Below the pieces are notes generated by a model. That model was not told where the DNA came from. It saw nothing but the letters and a program-made list of their open reading frames with translations, and did not search any database. From contig JALHNM010000001.1 in assembly GCA_022843485.1 (NCBI GenBank), positions 496,001-560,000 of the forward strand: 64,000 bases of DNA. The letters run 5' to 3'. How positions within the stretch are numbered: the first letter of the stretch is position 1; every line of letters starts with the position of its first letter. The DNA comes from Fimbriimonadaceae bacterium. GTDB lineage: Bacteria; Armatimonadota; Fimbriimonadia; Fimbriimonadales; Fimbriimonadaceae. The translations under genes were made by a program, and so were the position numbers. Below are positions 60,111 through 64,000 of the stretch, piece by piece.

Positions 60111-61039
60111 CCCGAAGGGCTTGGGGGCGGACCGGGCTGGCCTGGGGGCTCGCGCTCTCCGTCTACGCGGCCGCCCCAGCCCAGATCACGACCAAAGGCG
60201 TCGCCGAAGACCTCAGCGGGATCCAGCGCAAGACCAAGTTCGCGCTGGGCGAGCCCGAACTGCTCGACCGCAAGGTGACGGCCACGTTCGTCCGAGAGCA
60301 GTGGGCCCTGACATGGAGGCCGCTCGACCGGGTGGTCTTCTACGTCGTCAAGCCGGTCGGCAAGACCCGCCCGCGAGTCTGCCTCTACATCTACACCTTC
60401 CCGCAAGGCCTGGACCGGTGGCGCAACGACGAGTTCTGCGCCCGGGTCGTGGGGCAAGGGGTGGCCGCGGTCGGCATGGAGTCCGCCCTCACCGGCGAGC
60501 GGTACCGGTTCCGGCCGATGAAGGAGTACTTCATCAGTGAACTGGCAGAGGCCCTGGCCAAGTCCACCCACGACGTCTCGTACCTGATCGACCACCTCGC
60601 CACCCGGAAGGACCTCGACGCCTCGAAAGTCGGGGTCTTCGGGACAGGGTCTGGAGGCACCATTGGGCTGCTTGCTGCTGCGGCAGATCCCCGGGTTCGG
60701 GCCGTCGATGCCATTAATCCCTGGGGGGCTTGGCCGGAGTGGGTCAAGGACACCACGACCTTCCCCGATTCAGAGCGGGCCGCCTACCGCAAGAGGGCCT
60801 ACCTCGACCGGGCGGCCGCGTTCGACCCGGTGCGCTGGCTCCCCCGGCTCAAGGGCCGGGCTGTCCGCATGCAGTTCGTCAAGAACGACCTCTCCGTCCC
60901 CCCGGCCGCCCGGGCCCGGCTCGTCAAGGCCGCCCCCGCCGGGTCAGTCGTCGAGGAGTACTCGGACAACCTCCACCACTACCAAGCGGTGAGCGGGGGC
61001 CGGATGTTCGAATGGATGGCCGAGCGCCTGGGCCGGTGA
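60107..61039 (+). CDS. Exported alpha/beta hydrolase-like protein
   Basis: The protein has 310 residues with an N-terminal export signal ([17 protein letters not shown]). The hydrolase core has [20 protein letters not shown], the nucleophile elbow [20 protein letters not shown] with Ser in a T-G-S-G-G elbow, [17 protein letters not shown], and NLHHYQ supplying a possible His. It starts at GTG 60107, coupled to the pseudopilin stop. Esterase activity is likely, substrate unknown. Confidence 0.7.
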   Translation: MTRRAWGRTGLAWGLALSVYAAAPAQITTKGVAEDLSGIQRKTKFALGEPELLDRKVTATFVREQWALTWRPLDRVVFYVVKPVGKTRPRVCLYIYTFPQGLDRWRNDEFCARVVGQGVAAVGMESALTGERYRFRPMKEYFISELAEALAKSTHDVSYLIDHLATRKDLDASKVGVFGTGSGGTIGLLAAAADPRVRAVDAINPWGAWPEWVKDTTTFPDSERAAYRKRAYLDRAAAFDPVRWLPRLKGRAVRMQFVKNDLSVPPAARARLVKAAPAGSVVEEYSDNLHHYQAVSGGRMFEWMAERLGR

Positions 61040-61060
61040 CGGCCGGCCCAGGACGCGAGC

Positions 61061-61624
61061 CTAACCTGGAAACCCAGTCGCCGCGACCATGGCGATCCAC
61101 GCGATCGTCGCGATGATGCTGATCGAAACGAGGATGACGTTCACGACCAGTGCGGCTTGGGCCCCTGAGTTGCCCTTCTTCTTGGCTTGAACCGCGAAGT
61201 AGATCCCGACGAAGGTCAGGGCCACGCAGCAGAAGAACCCGACGACCCCGAAGATCCAGGCCTTGGTCAAGTCCGCGCTCCCGTCGTCGTAGTTGGCGGT
61301 CTGCCGGGGGTAGTTCGAGCCTGAAGGGCTAGGAGGGTTCTGGTACGGGTTGGACACAGGGCCGTAAGGGTTCGACGGCGTCTCTTGGTAGGGGTTCGCC
61401 GCGACCGGGGTCTCGTACGGGCTGGACGGCGCCGCGGGCTGCGCCGGGGCGGGGGACGTGAAGATGAGCCCGGGCACGGAGGCTGCCGATAACCGGGCGC
61501 CCGTCGCGGCGTCCTCGAGTTCGGTGGTCTCCTGGAGCCGCCCTTCCGCCGCCCATTGAGTCAGTGTGTCGACATCGGCAGGGCCGAACCGTTGGCCGTC
61601 GGGCCAGACCACGTAGTACTTCAT
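61061..61624 (-). CDS. GYF-like (DUF4339) domain membrane protein
   Basis: The protein has 187 residues. The N-terminus MKYYVVWPDGQRFGPADVDT fits the GYF_2/DUF4339 domain (residues 1-50). An Asn-Pro-Tyr-rich linker follows (PYETPVAANPYQETPSNPYG). Two C-terminal transmembrane helices (WIFGVVGFFCCVALTFVGIY; LVVNVILVSISIIATIAWIA) resemble DUF4190. Such proteins are common in planctomycete-like genomes; role unknown. TAGGAT lies 14 bases before the ATG. Confidence 0.75.
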   Translation of the reverse strand: MKYYVVWPDGQRFGPADVDTLTQWAAEGRLQETTELEDAATGARLSAASVPGLIFTSPAPAQPAAPSSPYETPVAANPYQETPSNPYGPVSNPYQNPPSPSGSNYPRQTANYDDGSADLTKAWIFGVVGFFCCVALTFVGIYFAVQAKKKGNSGAQAALVVNVILVSISIIATIAWIAMVAATGFPG

Positions 61625-61726
61625 AGGTCTTCGGCGAAATCCTACCTTCCGAGCCCGGGCCGCCCGCTCGGGCGTCTCTAGGGACGGGGAGTAACGACCG
61701 ACGTTAGCATCGAGCCCCAAGACACC

Positions 61727-62503
61727 ATGAGCGCCCCCCAGTTCAACCCCAGCTCCGAAATCCGTCGTCGTCCAGGGACGGTCGGTCTCATCGTGGCCCT
61801 CTTGGCCTCGTTCGTACTCGGGTGGCTGCCGGGGGTGGGGGCACAAACCTTCCAGGCCACCGCCTTCACCGGCGACCTCGGACGGGCGTGGACAGTGCTG
61901 ACCTACCCCCTGGCCTCTCCCGGCGACGGTGGGGCCTTGTTCTTCGTCCTCTTGCTCGCGCTCTGGCTGTGGTTCGTAGCGGGGTCGGTCGAGGACGAGG
62001 ATGGGACGAAGGGCCTGCTTCTGTTCTTCGGGGCGTTCACGGTCCTCGGGGCCCTGTTCGTCTGGGTGGGCGTGCTTTTGACCTCGAGCCCGGTGCTGCT
62101 GGCTGGGCCGTCGATCCCAGTCGCGGCCCTCACGGTCCTCTGGGCGACCCGCCGCCCGGACGCGCCGGTGATGCTGATGGGGGTGTTCCCCCTGGCGGCC
62201 CGGTGGGTCGCCGTGATCGCGGTCGCGATGTTGGTCTTCGGGCTAGGCACGGGGAACCCGTTGATCGGGGTGCTCGCGGGCCTGACCTGCGGCGTGGCGT
62301 GGTGGGCGGCGAGGCAGCGGCTTTCGTTCCGGCGGTCGGTCGTCGTGCCTGGGGGCGGGCGGGGTCCGGGCTCGAAATCGAGGGAAGAGTTCGACTCCTA
62401 TATGAACAGGGTGAAGGAGCGGGAACGGGAGCGGGAGGAGCGCGAGAGGCTCCGGCGGCTCTTCGAAGGGAGCCTGAAGGACGAGGACCCGCCTCGAGAC
62501 TGA
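61727..62503 (+). CDS. Rhomboid-like membrane protein, probably inactive
   Basis: This 258-residue protein has about six transmembrane helices and a charged cytoplasmic tail with a coiled coil (KEREREREERERLRRLFEG). RAWTVLTYPLASPGDGGALF and LLALWLWFVAGSVEDEDGTK follow the rhomboid pattern. AGPSIPVAALTVLWA keeps a serine where rhomboids have GxSG, but the following Gly is Ile. No His is found in the last core helix (LIGVLAGLTCGVAWW). A rhomboid pseudoprotease is the best reading; confidence is moderate. Confidence 0.55.
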   Translation: MSAPQFNPSSEIRRRPGTVGLIVALLASFVLGWLPGVGAQTFQATAFTGDLGRAWTVLTYPLASPGDGGALFFVLLLALWLWFVAGSVEDEDGTKGLLLFFGAFTVLGALFVWVGVLLTSSPVLLAGPSIPVAALTVLWATRRPDAPVMLMGVFPLAARWVAVIAVAMLVFGLGTGNPLIGVLAGLTCGVAWWAARQRLSFRRSVVVPGGGRGPGSKSREEFDSYMNRVKEREREREERERLRRLFEGSLKDEDPPRD

Positions 62504-62693
62504 GCCTGGGCTAGGCCCTCCTAGACTCGTCGCTAGAGAGAGTCTTGTGAAACGCCAGGCAATTCTGCGTGTTTTGGCCCAGACCCCTTCCAATCGGCAC
62601 GCTAGACGTGTATCATCGTCAGTGCTAGGAGAGCGATCACCCGGCCGACAAGGACGGGGCGCCTTCTTCGAGCATGCAGAGGACTTAAGCACA

Positions 62694-63395
62694 ATGAACA
62701 TCCGAACCCTGCTTTCGCTTTCGATCGCTGCCGTCGCCGTCGGCGCCAGCGCCAACATGGACCAGATCTCGAACACGGGCGGCCTCTTCGGCACCCCGGG
62801 CTTCGGCGTCTTCCAGGTCTTCGGCGACTTCGCTGACTTCAGCGGCACCGTCGTCGACGACTTCAACTCGGCCGGCGTCGTCACCGACGTCGCCGCTGCG
62901 TTCGAGCTCAGCGACCCGTCGATCTTCAGCACGCTTGGCAACCGCGTCCGCGGCTGGCAGGTCAGCTTCTGGAGCACCTCGGGTGCCGCTGGCGGCTCGG
63001 GCAACGGCCTGAACGGTGGCACGGTCGCCCAGGCCCTCGTGACCTCGGGCATCAGCTACAGCACGATCCTCTCGGGCACGCAGTTCCGCGTCGACATCAC
63101 GGGTCTCAGCCTCAACACGGGCGCCGGCCTCCGCTGGATCGGCATGGCCCCGGTGATGGACTTCACCGGCAACGGTCAGGCCTTCATCCTCAGCAACGCC
63201 ACCCCGGCCAACCGCGGCGGCGGTGCTGCTAACAACAGCGTCGGCGTCAACCCCGGCGGCGGCTTCGGCCTCGGCAACATCATCCCGGTCAACACCGACG
63301 CCGCCTACGCGGTCAAGTCGGTTCCGGAGCCGGCCACCATGCTCGCCCTCGGCGCCGGCCTCGCCGCCGTCGCTGCTCGCCGCCGCCGCAAGTAA
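62694..63395 (+). CDS. PEP-CTERM sorting-domain exported protein
   Basis: This 233-residue protein has a signal peptide at 1-20 (LLSLSIAAVAVGASA). A Gly/Asn/Ser-rich extracellular body follows. The C-terminal SVPEPATMLALGAGLAAVAA followed by RRRRK is a textbook PEP-CTERM (PEP motif, hydrophobic helix, basic cluster). This implies exosortase processing and surface or EPS association. AGAGGA lies 10 bases before the ATG. TATCAT at 62611-62616 is a possible -10. A strong terminator follows. Confidence 0.9.
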   Translation: MNIRTLLSLSIAAVAVGASANMDQISNTGGLFGTPGFGVFQVFGDFADFSGTVVDDFNSAGVVTDVAAAFELSDPSIFSTLGNRVRGWQVSFWSTSGAAGGSGNGLNGGTVAQALVTSGISYSTILSGTQFRVDITGLSLNTGAGLRWIGMAPVMDFTGNGQAFILSNATPANRGGGAANNSVGVNPGGGFGLGNIIPVNTDAAYAVKSVPEPATMLALGAGLAAVAARRRRK

Positions 63396-63414
63396 GCGGA
63401 GCGCGACATAGACC

Positions 63415-63428
63415 GGGGCTTCGGCCCC
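63415..63428 (+). terminator. GGGGC-TTCG-GCCCC hairpin after the PEP-CTERM gene
   Basis: Five-base-pair stem with a stable TTCG tetraloop, 19 bases after the stop. It may strengthen the terminator at 63434. Confidence 0.45.
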
Positions 63429-63433
63429 AAGGA

Positions 63434-63467
63434 CGCCCTGAGCTTCGGCTCGGGGCGTTTCTCTTTG
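63434..63467 (+). terminator. Rho-independent terminator of the PEP-CTERM gene
   Basis: CGCCCTGAGC, TTCG, GCTCGGGGCG (one G-T pair), then TTTCTCTTTG. Confidence 0.85.
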
Positions 63468-63844
63468 TTGGCATCCCCCCCCCTAGCTCGATCATGGGGC
63501 AGGGCTCCTGTTTGCCTGGCCAAGAGCGTGCAGTTTGGTCCGTCTCACGAAAAGGTCTTGCCGACCGGACCGGCGGAGTCTCGCTTCGCAGAGTCGTGGC
63601 GACTCTGGCTGTGTCGGGCCGCTCGACCCGCGCCTCAGCACCTGTGGCACCTTGGGTCGGGAGGCCAGAGGTTCAGCCCGTTACCCGGGTTCTCCTTATC
63701 GTCCCCAACCTCACTACCTTCACCGCCAGAGTCTCGGCCCGAGGCAGGTCGTTCGATTAGATCGACCGATCGACCCAGAGCTCCCTCAGCGTCGAGGGGG
63801 TCTCTCGGCGGCCCTCGGGAACTGGCCCCGGACGACCGATGGTC
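63468..63844. other. Intergenic stretch before ssrA with no recognisable gene
   Basis: No frame has convincing coding character or a known family. It contains one perfect hairpin (AGAGTCG, TGG, CGACTCT at 63590-63606). I see no SRP, RNase P or 6S signature. Confidence 0.4.
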
Positions 63845-63850
63845 TATACT
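63845..63850 (+). promoter_or_regulatory. -10 element of ssrA
   Basis: TATACT, ten bases before the inferred tmRNA 5' end at 63861. A -35 is not clear. Confidence 0.6.
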
Positions 63851-63860
63851 AGCGAAGCCT

Positions 63861-64000
63861 GGGGGCGAAAGGGTTCGACAGGGTCGGATCGAGCCTGGGA
63901 TGCGAGTCGAGGAGCCGTTGGCCTCGTAAAAAGCGGCAAAAAAGTAACTGCGAACGACAACTTCGCTTACGCTGCCTAATTAGGTAGCGCGTCCGCCGGA
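63861..64000 (+). ncRNA. ssrA: tmRNA, 3' part cut by window edge
   Basis: The 5' end GGGGGCGAAAGGGTTCGACA is the tRNA-like acceptor and D-arm region of ssrA. The tag frame starts at GCG 63950 after GTAACT and reads Ala-Asn-Asp-Asn-Phe-Ala-Tyr-Ala-Ala, then TAA (63977-63979), which matches the AND...AA form of known tags. The molecule rescues stalled ribosomes with SmpB. The later pseudoknots and 3' acceptor arm lie outside the window. Confidence 0.93.

Noticed and set aside
63465-63929. 154-codon frame before and into ssrA
   Set aside because: It runs into the tmRNA, has no ribosome binding site and no recognisable protein features.

Overview
The window is GC-rich bacterial chromosome with ordinary gene density: about 62 protein genes, two tRNAs and the 5' part of a tmRNA. 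There is no phage, insertion sequence or CRISPR array. It comes from a diderm, LPS-making bacterium, as shown by lpxK, an lpxL-type acyltransferase, two heptosyltransferases, heptose-1-P adenylyltransferase, fabZ, lpxA and an lpxH-like phosphatase. A pseudopilin with the prepilin cleavage motif, a PEP-CTERM protein, a choice-of-anchor-B protein, the mreBCD cassette and long Sec-exported proteins of unknown function suggest an Armatimonadota bacterium of the Fimbriimonadia type. That placement is an inference from gene style; no rRNA is present.

Layout. 1-9 kb: a PDZ/hydrolase fragment, serS, a choice-of-anchor-B secreted protein, xerC/D, a receiver-like protein divergent from an ECF sigma factor, a HIT protein, a repeat-rich gap, and mtaB. 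8.6-12.8 kb: an LPS operon (lpxK, lpxL-like, two GT9 heptosyltransferases, hldE-type adenylyltransferase). 12.8-17.7 kb: a J-like/propeller membrane protein, then the fmt-def and epimerase-prmC pairs. 17.8-23 kb: a secreted beta-helix protein, a GH2-like enzyme and a SpoIIM-family protein. 23-26 kb: a group-2 sigma factor, DedA, fabZ and lpxA. 26-32.7 kb: an oxidoreductase, gdhA, mreDCB and purH. 32.7-40.6 kb: an Ig-like membrane protein divergent from a ceramidase-like protein, then a tight operon of two zinc dehydrogenases, a cupin and an M48 protease, then small envelope proteins and tRNA-Pro. 41-50 kb: an MFS exporter, a phytoene synthase-type enzyme with an acyltransferase, priA, a thioredoxin-fold protein, cinA and a photolyase-family protein. 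50-57 kb: a secreted protein, an lpxH-like phosphatase, a duplicated CrtO-like membrane protein, a GT28 glycosyltransferase, selD and a long exported protein. 57-64 kb: tRNA-Arg, a PstS-like protein, a pseudopilin, a hydrolase, a GYF-type membrane protein, a rhomboid-like protein, a PEP-CTERM protein and ssrA.

The most informative observations are these. (1) selD carries an in-frame UGA at its active site, so it should be a selenoprotein, and an ordinary gene caller would truncate it. (2) At least ten genes have a TANNNT -10 element only 5-8 bases before the start codon and no Shine-Dalgarno sequence, which implies widespread leaderless transcription and fixes several start codons. (3) Two otherwise unrelated exported proteins share a C-terminal domain of about 140 residues. 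(4) Several families appear in altered form: a photolyase without the usual Fe-S cysteines, a rhomboid-like protein without the catalytic histidine, a J-like domain without HPD, and a tandemly duplicated CrtO-like domain. No single clearly new defence or metabolic system was found.
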